From Croceibacterium soli (GTDB lineage Bacteria; Pseudomonadota; Alphaproteobacteria; Sphingomonadales; Sphingomonadaceae): a DNA stretch of 64,000 nt. A program made the translations under genes and the position numbers. Below are positions 1 to 7,780 of the stretch, piece after piece. Location: positions 62,001 to 126,000 of the forward strand of contig NZ_WTYK01000004.1 of the NCBI RefSeq assembly GCF_009828065.1. Direction: 5' to 3'. Each line of letters begins with the position of its first letter. The stretch's first letter is position 1. Under the pieces are notes generated by a model. The model had not been told where the DNA came from. It saw only the letters and a list, made by a program, of their open reading frames with translations, and searched no databases.

Positions 1-1635
1 GGCCTGCTCGACGCGCTGCTGCGGCTGCCGTGCGAGATGGTCGTGAGCGAAAGCTTCGCCCCGCACGAGCGGCAGACCGCCCGCGAACGGATCGACCTCG
101 CCATCCGCCGCCTCAAGTCGGCCGACGAGGAAGCGATGTCCGAACGCTCCGACATGCTCGCCGCGCGCGACGCGCTCGGCGGCGGCTCGGTCAGCTTCGG
201 CGATCACCACCTGACCGTCCTTGTGCGCGAGCGCGACCTCGAGCGGCTCGACGACGCCACCGCCGCCTGCGCGGCGGCGCTTGCGGATACTGGTGCGATC
301 GCTGTGCGCGAAGATACTAATCTTGAACCCGCCTTCTGGGGCCAATTCCCCGGCAACGAACACTATCTCGTCCGCCGCGCGATGATCTCGAGCGCCAACA
401 TGGCCAGCTTCGGCTCGCTCCATGGCTTCGCGCTGGGCAAGGCCGAGGGCAACCACTGGGGCGACGCCGTCGCGCTGCTGGAGACGACCAGCGCGACACC
501 GTTCTTCTTCAACTTCCACCACGGCGATCTCGGCAACTTCTCGGTCATCGGGCCGAGCGGCTCGGGCAAGACCGTGGTGATGAACTTCCTCGCCGCCCAG
601 GCGCAGAAGTTCAGCCCCCGCACCGTGCTGTTCGACAAGGACCGCGGCGCGGAGCTGTTCATCCGCGGCATCGGCGGGCGCTACGACCGCATCCACGCGG
701 GCGAACCGACCGGGTTCAACCCCCTCGCCCTGCCCGACAGCCCGGCCAACCGCGCCTTCCTGCGCGACTGGTTCGCGGTGATGCTCAAGGCCGAAGGGCC
801 GGAGGAATTCGCCACGATCGCGCAGGCGGTCGACGCCGCTTACGCCAACGCCGCCGCCCTGCGCCGCCTGCGCCATTTCCGCGAGCTGCTTTCGGGCGCG
901 CGCCGGCCGCAGCCGGGCGATCTGGCCGACCGGCTCGCCCCGTGGATCGAGGGCGGCGAGCACGCCTGGCTGTTCGACAACGCGACCGACCGGCTCGATC
1001 TCTCCAACCGCGTGCTCGGCTTCGACATGACCGCGCTGCTGGAGAACCCGCGCCTGCGCACGCCGGTGATGATGTACCTGTTCCACCGGATCGACGAGCG
1101 GCTCGACGGCGATCCGACGATGATCCTCATCGACGAAGGCTGGAAGGCGCTCGACGACGAAGTCTTCGCCGCCCGCATCCGCGACTGGCTGAAGACTCTG
1201 CGCAAGCGGAACGCGCTGGTCGGCTTCGCCACCCAGTCCGCCCGCGACGCCCTCGACAGCCGCATCTCAACCGCGCTCGTCGAGCAGACCGCGACGATGA
1301 TCTTCATGCCCAACGCCAAGGCGCGCGCCGAGGACTATTGCGACGGCTTCGGCCTGACCGATCACGAACTGGCGCTGATCCGCAGCCTGCCGGCGCACAG
1401 CCGTGCGTTCCTGGTTCGCCAGCCCGATGCCTCGGTCGTGGTGCGCCTTGACCTCTCGAATGCCCCGGAAGTGCTGACGGTGCTCTCCGGCCGGGAAAGC
1501 GCCGTGCGCCGCCTGGACGTGGTGCGGGCTTCGGTCGGTGACGATCCGGTCGACTGGTACCCGGCGCTCACCGGCCATCCCTGGCCGGGCGAGACGGGCA
1601 AGGATGACGACTACGTGTGGGAAGCCGCGGAATGA
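1..1635 (+). CDS. virB4: VirB4-family type IV secretion ATPase (5' end outside window)
   Basis: This is the C-terminal 544 residues of a VirB4/TrbE-type ATPase; the frame is open to the first base, so the N-terminus lies upstream. VirB4 is the inner-membrane ATPase that powers pilus assembly and substrate transfer in type IV secretion systems. A Walker A motif GPSGSGKT lies near visible residue 184 and a Walker B MILIDEGW near 374, followed by the conserved 'FATQSARDALDS' region. Family members are usually about 800 residues, so about a third is missing. Its stop overlaps the next start as ATGA, which indicates translational coupling in an operon. Confidence 0.93.
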   Translation, partial: GLLDALLRLPCEMVVSESFAPHERQTARERIDLAIRRLKSADEEAMSERSDMLAARDALGGGSVSFGDHHLTVLVRERDLERLDDATAACAAALADTGAIAVREDTNLEPAFWGQFPGNEHYLVRRAMISSANMASFGSLHGFALGKAEGNHWGDAVALLETTSATPFFFNFHHGDLGNFSVIGPSGSGKTVVMNFLAAQAQKFSPRTVLFDKDRGAELFIRGIGGRYDRIHAGEPTGFNPLALPDSPANRAFLRDWFAVMLKAEGPEEFATIAQAVDAAYANAAALRRLRHFRELLSGARRPQPGDLADRLAPWIEGGEHAWLFDNATDRLDLSNRVLGFDMTALLENPRLRTPVMMYLFHRIDERLDGDPTMILIDEGWKALDDEVFAARIRDWLKTLRKRNALVGFATQSARDALDSRISTALVEQTATMIFMPNAKARAEDYCDGFGLTDHELALIRSLPAHSRAFLVRQPDASVVVRLDLSNAPEVLTVLSGRESAVRRLDVVRASVGDDPVDWYPALTGHPWPGETGKDDDYVWEAAE

Positions 1636-2801
1636 ACGCCGCTGCCTGCCAGCAAACGATGGAAGGCGTCGGCAGCGGCGTCGCCGCTTCGCTGCGCGCC
1701 GTTGACTGCGCCTCGAGCCAGATGGCCCAGGCGGCGTTCGGCCGCCTTTTCGGCAGCGGCGGGGTGCTGGTGCCGGCGCTCACGATCCTGCTCACGCTGT
1801 TCGTCGCCTTGTTCGCTTTCGCGCTGATCACCGGGCGCAGCCGGATCGGAATTTCCTCGCTGACGCCGCGCATCGTGACGCTCGGGCTGGTGCTGACGTT
1901 CGCGACGAGTTGGATCGCCTACCAGAGCGTCGTCTGGAACCTTGCGACCGGCACGCCGAACCAGCTTGCCGCGATCCTCACCGGCACACCCGGCAACGCC
2001 ACGGACGTGTTCGCGCAGAAGATCGACATCGTGTTCCAGTCGCTGGTCCAGGCCTCGGAAGGACAGCAGGCGCAGAGCACCTTCTCGCCCCCCGGGCTGC
2101 TGTGGCTAGGCGGCACGCTGCTGCTGCTCGGCACCGTCGGCGTGCTGGCGACCTCGCGCATCGCGCTCGCCGTGCTCCTCGCGCTCGGCCCCGTCTTCGT
2201 GGTCCTGGCGCTGTTCCCCGGCACGCGCGGGCTGTTCACCGGATGGCTGAAGGGCGTGGTCCTGCTGGCCATGGCCCCGCTGTTCGCGGTGCTCGGCGGA
2301 TCGCTGATGCTGGAGCTGGCGGTTCCGGTGCTCTCCTCGCTGGTGACGGTGCCCGGTGAGATCAACGCGCAGGCGGCGATGGCCTTCTTCATGATCGGCG
2401 CGGTTCACATGGCGCTGATGGTCTTGGTGATGAAAGTGGCCGGGGCGATGGTCGCCGGCTGGTCGGTCTTCGGCCTCACCGCTGGCGCCGCGAGCGAACG
2501 GAGCGAAGCCGCCAGCGCCGCGCCCGCCAGGCAAGTCTACGCCCAGTCCGCCGCAGCGGCCGCGGTCGATCAGGCGCGCAGCAGCGCACCGGCTCCGTCG
2601 CGCCAGATCCGCATGGCGGCCCCCGCACCGGCCCCGGCCAACGATCAAGGCGGCGGTGCTACCACCCGCCGCGAGACCCGCATCGTCGGCAGCGCGGCAG
2701 GCCACGCCGCCCCGACATCGACCCAGTTCCTGTCCCGTGCGCGCGGCGTCGGAAGCCGCTTCCGCGCCGCACCCATTCGACACTCGGAGAAGCTGAAATG
2801 A
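1632..2801 (+). CDS. virB6: VirB6/TrbL-like inner-membrane T4SS protein
   Basis: This 389-residue protein has several hydrophobic segments between about residues 45 and 285, and a low-complexity Ala/Pro/Ser tail of about 110 residues. That layout is typical of VirB6/TrbL polytopic subunits of the type IV secretion inner-membrane complex. The ATG at 1632 overlaps the virB4 stop as ATGA and is preferred over an in-frame start at 1617. Its stop overlaps the virB9 start. The assignment rests on topology and position between virB4 and virB9 more than on sequence motifs. Confidence 0.8.
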   Translation: MNAAACQQTMEGVGSGVAASLRAVDCASSQMAQAAFGRLFGSGGVLVPALTILLTLFVALFAFALITGRSRIGISSLTPRIVTLGLVLTFATSWIAYQSVVWNLATGTPNQLAAILTGTPGNATDVFAQKIDIVFQSLVQASEGQQAQSTFSPPGLLWLGGTLLLLGTVGVLATSRIALAVLLALGPVFVVLALFPGTRGLFTGWLKGVVLLAMAPLFAVLGGSLMLELAVPVLSSLVTVPGEINAQAAMAFFMIGAVHMALMVLVMKVAGAMVAGWSVFGLTAGAASERSEAASAAPARQVYAQSAAAAAVDQARSSAPAPSRQIRMAAPAPAPANDQGGGATTRRETRIVGSAAGHAAPTSTQFLSRARGVGSRFRAAPIRHSEKLK

Positions 2802-3568
2802 CCCGCCTCCCGCCGGCAGCCGCGCTCGCCCTGCTCGCCATCGCCACGCCCCTGCACGCCGAGGACCCGCGCCTGGTGGAGCGGTTCTACGAGCCTGCCG
2901 AAGTCGTGCGCATCAACGGCAAGGCCAACGTTCAGACCACGATCAAGTTCGCGGACGACGAACTGATCGAGAACGTCGCCATCGGGGACTCCGAAAGCTG
3001 GCAGGTGACGCCGAACAAGCGCGCCAACCTGCTGTTCCTCAAACCGCTGGCCGAGCGCGCCGCGACCAACATGACCGTGGTGACCAACAACCGCACTTAT
3101 TTCTTCGACCTGGTCGCCAGCCCGCGCAACGCCAACCCGCTCTATGTGCTCTCGTTTTCCTACCCCAAAGAGATCGAGCCCGCGCCCGCGCGTCAGCTCG
3201 ATGCGCAGCAGCCGAACGAGTTGGAGATGGCGGCCGCGACCGCTCCGGAAGCGATCGTCGATCCGGCGGAGCTCAACTTCGCCTGGGCTGGCAAAGGCGA
3301 CCGGAAGCTGCTCCCTGCGCGAATCTACGACGACGGCGCGGCGACGTTCCTGTCCTGGCCCGCGGGCACTCCGGTCCCGGCGATCCTGGTGAAGGACAAG
3401 GCGGGCACCGAAGGCCCGGTGAACTTCGCCGTGCGCGGTGACGTGATCGTCATCGAAGGGGTCCCGCGCGAGATCATCCTGCGCTCCGGCAAGGACCTGG
3501 CGACGATCGGCAACAATGGACCGGAGCGGCAGAGCGCCGCCCTCGCCCAGCTCGACGAGGTGAAGTGA
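2798..3568 (+). CDS. virB9: VirB9-family T4SS outer-membrane complex protein
   Basis: This 256-residue periplasmic protein has an N-terminal signal peptide (about residues 1-21, ending at LHAED). It is followed by a VirB9/TrbG/CagX-like beta domain with the typical 'TNMTVVTNNRTYFFDL' segment near residue 95. VirB9 joins VirB7 and VirB10 in the ring that spans the periplasm and outer membrane. The C-terminal beta domain has the family's 'ILVKDKAGTEGPVNFAVRG' stretch. The gene overlaps virB6 upstream and virB10 downstream by a few bases. No virB7 or virB8 precedes it. Confidence 0.9.
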   Translation: MTRLPPAAALALLAIATPLHAEDPRLVERFYEPAEVVRINGKANVQTTIKFADDELIENVAIGDSESWQVTPNKRANLLFLKPLAERAATNMTVVTNNRTYFFDLVASPRNANPLYVLSFSYPKEIEPAPARQLDAQQPNELEMAAATAPEAIVDPAELNFAWAGKGDRKLLPARIYDDGAATFLSWPAGTPVPAILVKDKAGTEGPVNFAVRGDVIVIEGVPREIILRSGKDLATIGNNGPERQSAALAQLDEVK

Positions 3569-4674
3569 TGAAGCTTGCAATGCGCCTGGCCGCCAAACCG
3601 GCGATCGCGGAGGAAAACGACCGCGACCCGCGCGAGAGCGAAACCGCCGAGATCATCGATCTCGCCAGCCGCACGGCCTACCCGGTCGTCAGCCAGCGCA
3701 AGGGCAAGTCCGACGCGCTCGGTCTCGCCGCCGGCGTAGGCGTGGTGGCCCTGCTGGGCGCCGCGACCTTGTGGGGCATGAACGCCACGCGCACCGAACA
3801 GGCCGCGCCACAAGCGCAGCAGCCGGCACAGCAGCAGCAACCCGCGCAAGCTCCCGTGCCGCTGGCGGAGCAGCCGCAGCCCGCGCCGGCCCAAACGGTC
3901 GCGCCGCAGCCGGATCCCGCCCCGGCGCCGGTTCTTGCCGCACCGCCCCAGACCAATCTCGCGCCGGCTGGCAATCCCTACAGCTCTCCCACGGTGGTGT
4001 TCGACGCGGGCGGCTTGCCAAGTCTCGCGGTACCGGCAGCACCGGGCACGGAAGCGGCCACCGGCAACAACGCCAACGACTTCGCCAGCCGCATCGGCGG
4101 CGTCGGCGGCGGACCGGCTCAGGCGCGGGTCGATGTCGATCCCAAGACCACTGTCACGCAAGGCACGATGATCCCGGCGATCCTGGAAACCGCGATCAAT
4201 ACCGACGTGCCGGGCTATGCCCGCGCGGTGGTGAGCCAGGACGTGCGCAGCTTCGACGGTACCCGCATCCTCGTGCCGCGGAGCAGCCGCCTGATCGGGC
4301 AGTACCAGTCGGGCCTGCAGGGCGGGCAGAAGCGCGCCTATGTCATCTGGACGCGCCTGATCCGGCCCGATGGCGTCTCGGTCAACCTCGCCTCCCCGGC
4401 GACCGGCTTCGACGGCAGCACGGGGCTCGAGGGGAAGGTCAACAGTCATTTCTTCCAGCGCTTCGGTTCGGCGATGCTACTCTCGGTGATCGGCGGCCTC
4501 AGCACGCTCGGCACCGGCGGCGCCGGCGTCATCCTCGGCGGCGGACAGAGCGCGGCGGCGGCAGCGGTCCAGCAGGGCAACAACATCAGCCCGACCGTCC
4601 GGGTGCGCCAGGGCGAACCGATCCGCGTGTTTACCGCCCGCGACCTCGATTTCTCGCGCGCGCCCCGCCTGTGA
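3568..4674 (+). CDS. virB10: VirB10-family T4SS channel protein
   Basis: This 368-residue protein has one transmembrane segment (about residues 50-71), a Pro/Gln/Ala-rich periplasmic linker (about 74-130) and a C-terminal TrbI/VirB10 beta-barrel domain with 'ILVPRSSRLIGQYQSG'. It bridges the inner and outer membranes in the type IV secretion core complex. The ATG at 3568 overlaps the virB9 stop (TGATG); an adjacent GTG at 3565 is possible. The last base of its stop lies inside the virB11 start region. Confidence 0.93.
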   Translation: MKLAMRLAAKPAIAEENDRDPRESETAEIIDLASRTAYPVVSQRKGKSDALGLAAGVGVVALLGAATLWGMNATRTEQAAPQAQQPAQQQQPAQAPVPLAEQPQPAPAQTVAPQPDPAPAPVLAAPPQTNLAPAGNPYSSPTVVFDAGGLPSLAVPAAPGTEAATGNNANDFASRIGGVGGGPAQARVDVDPKTTVTQGTMIPAILETAINTDVPGYARAVVSQDVRSFDGTRILVPRSSRLIGQYQSGLQGGQKRAYVIWTRLIRPDGVSVNLASPATGFDGSTGLEGKVNSHFFQRFGSAMLLSVIGGLSTLGTGGAGVILGGGQSAAAAAVQQGNNISPTVRVRQGEPIRVFTARDLDFSRAPRL

Positions 4675-5675
4675 CCGCGAAGATCCACCAGCTCGCCGCG
4701 TCCGAGCCTCCGGTCGTGCCCTCCGGCGGCAGCGCCTATCTCGATGCCTACCTGCTGCCGTTCCGGGACTGGCTGGAGCGGGACACGGTGACCGAGATCC
4801 TCGTCAACCGCCCCGGAGAGCTGTGGGTGGAGGATTCCGCCCACGGCGGGATGCAGCGCGTCGTTGCCGAAGAGATCGACGACCGGCTGATCCAGCGCCT
4901 CGCGGAACAGGTCGCCCGGGTCAGCCACCAGGGCATCAACCGGGAGCACCCGCTGCTCGGCGCGACTTTGCCAGACGGCGCGCGCGTGCAGTTCTGCGGT
5001 CCGCCCGCCACCCGGCGGCACTGGGCCATGGCGATCCGCCGGCACCGCAGGCTCGACCTGCCGCTCGACGCTTACGACTGCGGTCCGCTGAGCGCCGCGC
5101 CGGAGCAAGCGTTTCCGGACCCGGAGCAGCAGCCGATCGCGTTCCTCCGGGCAGCCATCGCCGCGCGCAAGACCGTGCTGATCTCCGGCGGTACCAGCAC
5201 CGGCAAGACGACGTTCCTCAATGCCATGCTCGGCGAGATCCCCGGGCACGAGCGCGTGGTGCTGGTCGAAGACACGCCCGAGCTGCGCCTGCCGGGCGCG
5301 AACGGCGTCGGGCTGGTGGCCGTCAAGGGCGAACTGGGCGAGGCGAAAGTCACGCCCAACGACCTTCTGCAGGCGGCCCTGCGCCTGCGCCCCGACCGCA
5401 TCGTGCTGGGCGAGCTGCGCGGCGCGGAAAGCGTCAGCTTCCTGCGCGCGATCAACACCGGCCACCCGGGCAGCTTCTCGACCATTCACGCCAACTCGCT
5501 GCGTGGGGCGCTCGAACAGCTTTCGCTGATGGTCATGCAGACCGGCATCGGCCTCAGCCGGTCCGACACGATCGAATACGCCACTTCGGTGATCGACGTG
5601 ATCGTCCAGCTCGGCCGCAGCGAAGGGCGGCGCGGGATCTCGGCGATCGGCTGGAGCCAGGATATCTGCGGCTAG
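4671..5675 (+). CDS. virB11: VirB11-family T4SS ATPase
   Basis: This 334-residue hexameric secretion ATPase of the VirB11/GspE family has Walker A GGTSTGKTT at about residues 173-181, an Asp box 'VLVEDTPEL', the 'RPDRIVLGELRGAE' Walker B region and the 'TGHPGSFSTIHANS' His box. The GTG start at 4671 overlaps the virB10 stop as GTGA; no ATG fits. It is the last gene of the visible T4SS operon. Downstream lies a repeat cluster and then an oppositely oriented gene. Confidence 0.93.
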   Translation: MTAKIHQLAASEPPVVPSGGSAYLDAYLLPFRDWLERDTVTEILVNRPGELWVEDSAHGGMQRVVAEEIDDRLIQRLAEQVARVSHQGINREHPLLGATLPDGARVQFCGPPATRRHWAMAIRRHRRLDLPLDAYDCGPLSAAPEQAFPDPEQQPIAFLRAAIAARKTVLISGGTSTGKTTFLNAMLGEIPGHERVVLVEDTPELRLPGANGVGLVAVKGELGEAKVTPNDLLQAALRLRPDRIVLGELRGAESVSFLRAINTGHPGSFSTIHANSLRGALEQLSLMVMQTGIGLSRSDTIEYATSVIDVIVQLGRSEGRRGISAIGWSQDICG

Positions 5676-5691
5676 GTTGCCGGTCCAACGT

Positions 5692-5716
5692 CCTTCGACA
5701 AGCTCAGGACGAACGG
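5692..5716 (+). repeat. Short dispersed repeat, copy 1
   Basis: A 25-bp element, CCTTCGACAAGCTCAGGACG plus AACGG, recurs identically at 5818. A truncated derivative (AAGGACGAACGG) lies at about 5728. The core resembles short repeats I recall as abundant between genes in sphingomonad genomes. Confidence 0.75.
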
Positions 5717-5772
5717 AAAGCAGGCTAAGGACGAACGGAAGGGTCCGGCACCTCTCGAACCCACTCAACGCT

Positions 5773-5797
5773 CCGTTCGTGGTGAGCCTGTCGAACC
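5773..5797 (-). repeat. Short dispersed repeat, diverged inverted copy
   Basis: On the minus strand this reads GGTTCGACAGGCTCACCACG plus AACGG, a diverged copy of the 25-bp repeat at 5692 and 5818 in the opposite orientation. Together the three copies could fold into alternative stem-loops downstream of virB11. Confidence 0.65.
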
Positions 5798-5817
5798 ACG
5801 CATGGCGCGCCGGCCGC

Positions 5818-5842
5818 CCTTCGACAAGCTCAGGACGAACGG
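5818..5842 (+). repeat. Short dispersed repeat, copy 2
   Basis: This is an exact copy of the 25-bp element at 5692-5716, in the same orientation and 126 bp further on. It lies about 30 bp beyond the stop codon of the convergent basic-protein gene, so it may also act in transcript ends. Confidence 0.75.
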
Positions 5843-5875
5843 GTCAGGGGTAGAGCCGAACCACGTGGGCCGCCG

Positions 5876-6181
5876 TCAGGCCTTCTTGCGTTTCTGCCCC
5901 GGGATCTTGGCGAGCTTGCCGTTGGCCTTGTGAGCCTTCGTCTTCTTGCCGGCCGCCTTCTTCCCGGCCGCTTTCTTCGTCCCGTCCTTGGCCTTCTTCT
6001 TCGCGGACTTCGCCAGCACGGCTTCGGCCAGGCGGCGGATGTCGGCCGCCCGCGGGCGAAGCGTGCGCGCAAGCACGGCTTCCGCCAGTTGCCGGTCGGT
6101 CAGATCCGCATGCGCGGGGCTCCTCGCTTCCTGTGCCGGCGAGCCCTTCGCGTCCGTATCCACGGTATTCGTACGCTCCAT
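5876..6181 (-). CDS. Small histone-H1-like basic protein
   Basis: This is a predicted 101-residue protein. The first half is ordinary and contains a duplicated 'LAEAVLA' motif (about residues 32-38 and 51-57). The second half is a Lys/Ala-rich tail with KKAAGKKAAGKK-type repeats, as in bacterial H1-like DNA-binding proteins. The ATG at 6181 is chosen because AGGGGG sits six bases upstream; an ATG at 6196 lacks such a site. DNA or polyphosphate binding is an inference from charge alone. It lies downstream of ppx on the same strand, but nothing shows a functional link. Confidence 0.65.
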   Translation of the reverse strand: MERTNTVDTDAKGSPAQEARSPAHADLTDRQLAEAVLARTLRPRAADIRRLAEAVLAKSAKKKAKDGTKKAAGKKAAGKKTKAHKANGKLAKIPGQKRKKA

Positions 6182-6268
6182 GCATGGCCCCCTCATCGCG
6201 CCTGACCTTGCAGTATCGCGCTGCCGCCCCCGCTCGCCAAGGCGCAGCGGGGGACAGTCACATTACTG

Positions 6269-7780
6269 TCAAATCGGCAAGGCAGCGACCTTCTCGCCGA
6301 CGACGATCTCGGGCGACATGCCCAGCCACTTCGCCAACGTGGCGAGGTCGGCCCTGACGGTGTCGGCGACCAGATCGGCTTGGCTCGGATCGAACCAGAG
6401 CACGAGCTTGCCGTCCCTGACCCGCAAGGCGCTGCCCGCCAGCGAGAGGCGCGATCCCCCGCCGAGGCGGCGGCACAGCCGCACCGCCAGGCCCCAACCC
6501 AGAGCCTCCCGAAGCAGCGGCTCGTCGGCCAGCGCGAGCAGCTCCGGCGGCAACGCCGGCTTGTCGCAGGCCCCGACCAGCGCCGCTGCAAGGCGCGCAC
6601 GGCCGCCCATGTCGAGCCCGATCCAGCGCTTCTCCAGCGCCCAGTCGCGCGCATGGCGGGAACGGATGTTCGGTTCCAGGCGTGCGGCGGCCAGCGCGAG
6701 CATGATCGCGGCAAGGCGCAAGCGCTCGCTATAGGCGCCCTCCCCCCGGGCCACGTCGGCGGTCCACCCGGCAATGGTCGCGGCGCGGGAGATCGAGCCT
6801 CCACGAGGGGCGGTGAAATGGGACACGCCGACGAGCAGCGGATCCTGCCTGCGGGCCAGCGGAGGGAGCTTCTGGTGCAGCAAGCCCTCCCGCAGGCCCC
6901 ACGAGGAGAAGACCAGGGCGGTCGGCTGCAGTTCCGCCAGCATCACCCGCAGCAATGCGGCGGCATCGGGCAGGCTCACGGCCCGCATCGTGGGGAGGTC
7001 GGCGTCTTCCTTCAGCTTCGCCGGATCCGCCCGCACCAGATCGCGCGCGATCCGATCGGCCTCTTCCACGCCCATCTCGAGCCCGTGCGGATCGTGCAGC
7101 GGGTGGCCGAGAAGCTGCATCGCAAAGCGTGCGAAAGCGCGCCACGTCCCGCCGACCATGTACAGCGGACCGGGATGCGCCGCGGCCCACCCCTCCTGCG
7201 CCAGGGCCTGGTGAACGGTATCCTTGAACGGCCCGGCTCCGCGCTTGCGCAGCGCTCCAAGGCGGAGAGTGCCGAGCGGCAGGCTGACGCCTTGGTGCGC
7301 CTGTTCGCCTTCGATCGAGACCAGTTCCAGGCTGCCGCCGCCGAGATCGGCGACGACGCCGTGCGCACCGGGGAACGCCGAGATCACACCGCAGGCGGAA
7401 GCGCGCGCCTCCTCCTCCCCGGTGAGAAGCCGCGGCTCGAGGCCGAGCGCACGGACCTTGTCGAGGAACTCACCGCCGTTGGTCGCATCCCGCGCGGCAG
7501 CGGTGGCGACGACTTCCACCTGTCGCACGCCGAGGCCGGACAGCAGCGCGCCGAAGCGCCGAAGAGCGACGAGCGCCATGTCGGCCGCCTTGTCCGAAAT
7601 CCGCCCGGTGTCGGCCAGGTCGCGGCCGAGCCGCGCGGCGACTTTCTCGTTCAGCCAGACGTCGGGCGCTCTTTGCGCGCCCGAGTAGACGACCAGCCGC
7701 ACGGTGTTCGAACCGATATCGATCACCGCCCGGTCGGGGCTCGGAGGAGCCCAGCGCGGGGCGGACCATTCGGCGATCAT
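6269..7780 (-). CDS. ppx: Ppx/GppA-family exopolyphosphatase
   Basis: This 503-residue protein has the actin-like ASKHA fold of exopolyphosphatase/guanosine pentaphosphatase. The phosphate-1 motif 'AVIDIGSNTVRLVVYSG' is near residue 17, 'LTGEEEA' near 125 and the phosphate-2 motif 'VVADLGGGSLEL' near 145. It also carries the alpha-helical C-terminal region of long Ppx proteins. Ppx releases phosphate from polyphosphate chains in the cytoplasm. The ATG at 7780 overlaps the ppk1 stop (ATGA), so synthesis and breakdown enzymes are translationally coupled. Confidence 0.92.
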   Translation of the reverse strand: MIAEWSAPRWAPPSPDRAVIDIGSNTVRLVVYSGAQRAPDVWLNEKVAARLGRDLADTGRISDKAADMALVALRRFGALLSGLGVRQVEVVATAAARDATNGGEFLDKVRALGLEPRLLTGEEEARASACGVISAFPGAHGVVADLGGGSLELVSIEGEQAHQGVSLPLGTLRLGALRKRGAGPFKDTVHQALAQEGWAAAHPGPLYMVGGTWRAFARFAMQLLGHPLHDPHGLEMGVEEADRIARDLVRADPAKLKEDADLPTMRAVSLPDAAALLRVMLAELQPTALVFSSWGLREGLLHQKLPPLARRQDPLLVGVSHFTAPRGGSISRAATIAGWTADVARGEGAYSERLRLAAIMLALAAARLEPNIRSRHARDWALEKRWIGLDMGGRARLAAALVGACDKPALPPELLALADEPLLREALGWGLAVRLCRRLGGGSRLSLAGSALRVRDGKLVLWFDPSQADLVADTVRADLATLAKWLGMSPEIVVGEKVAALPI

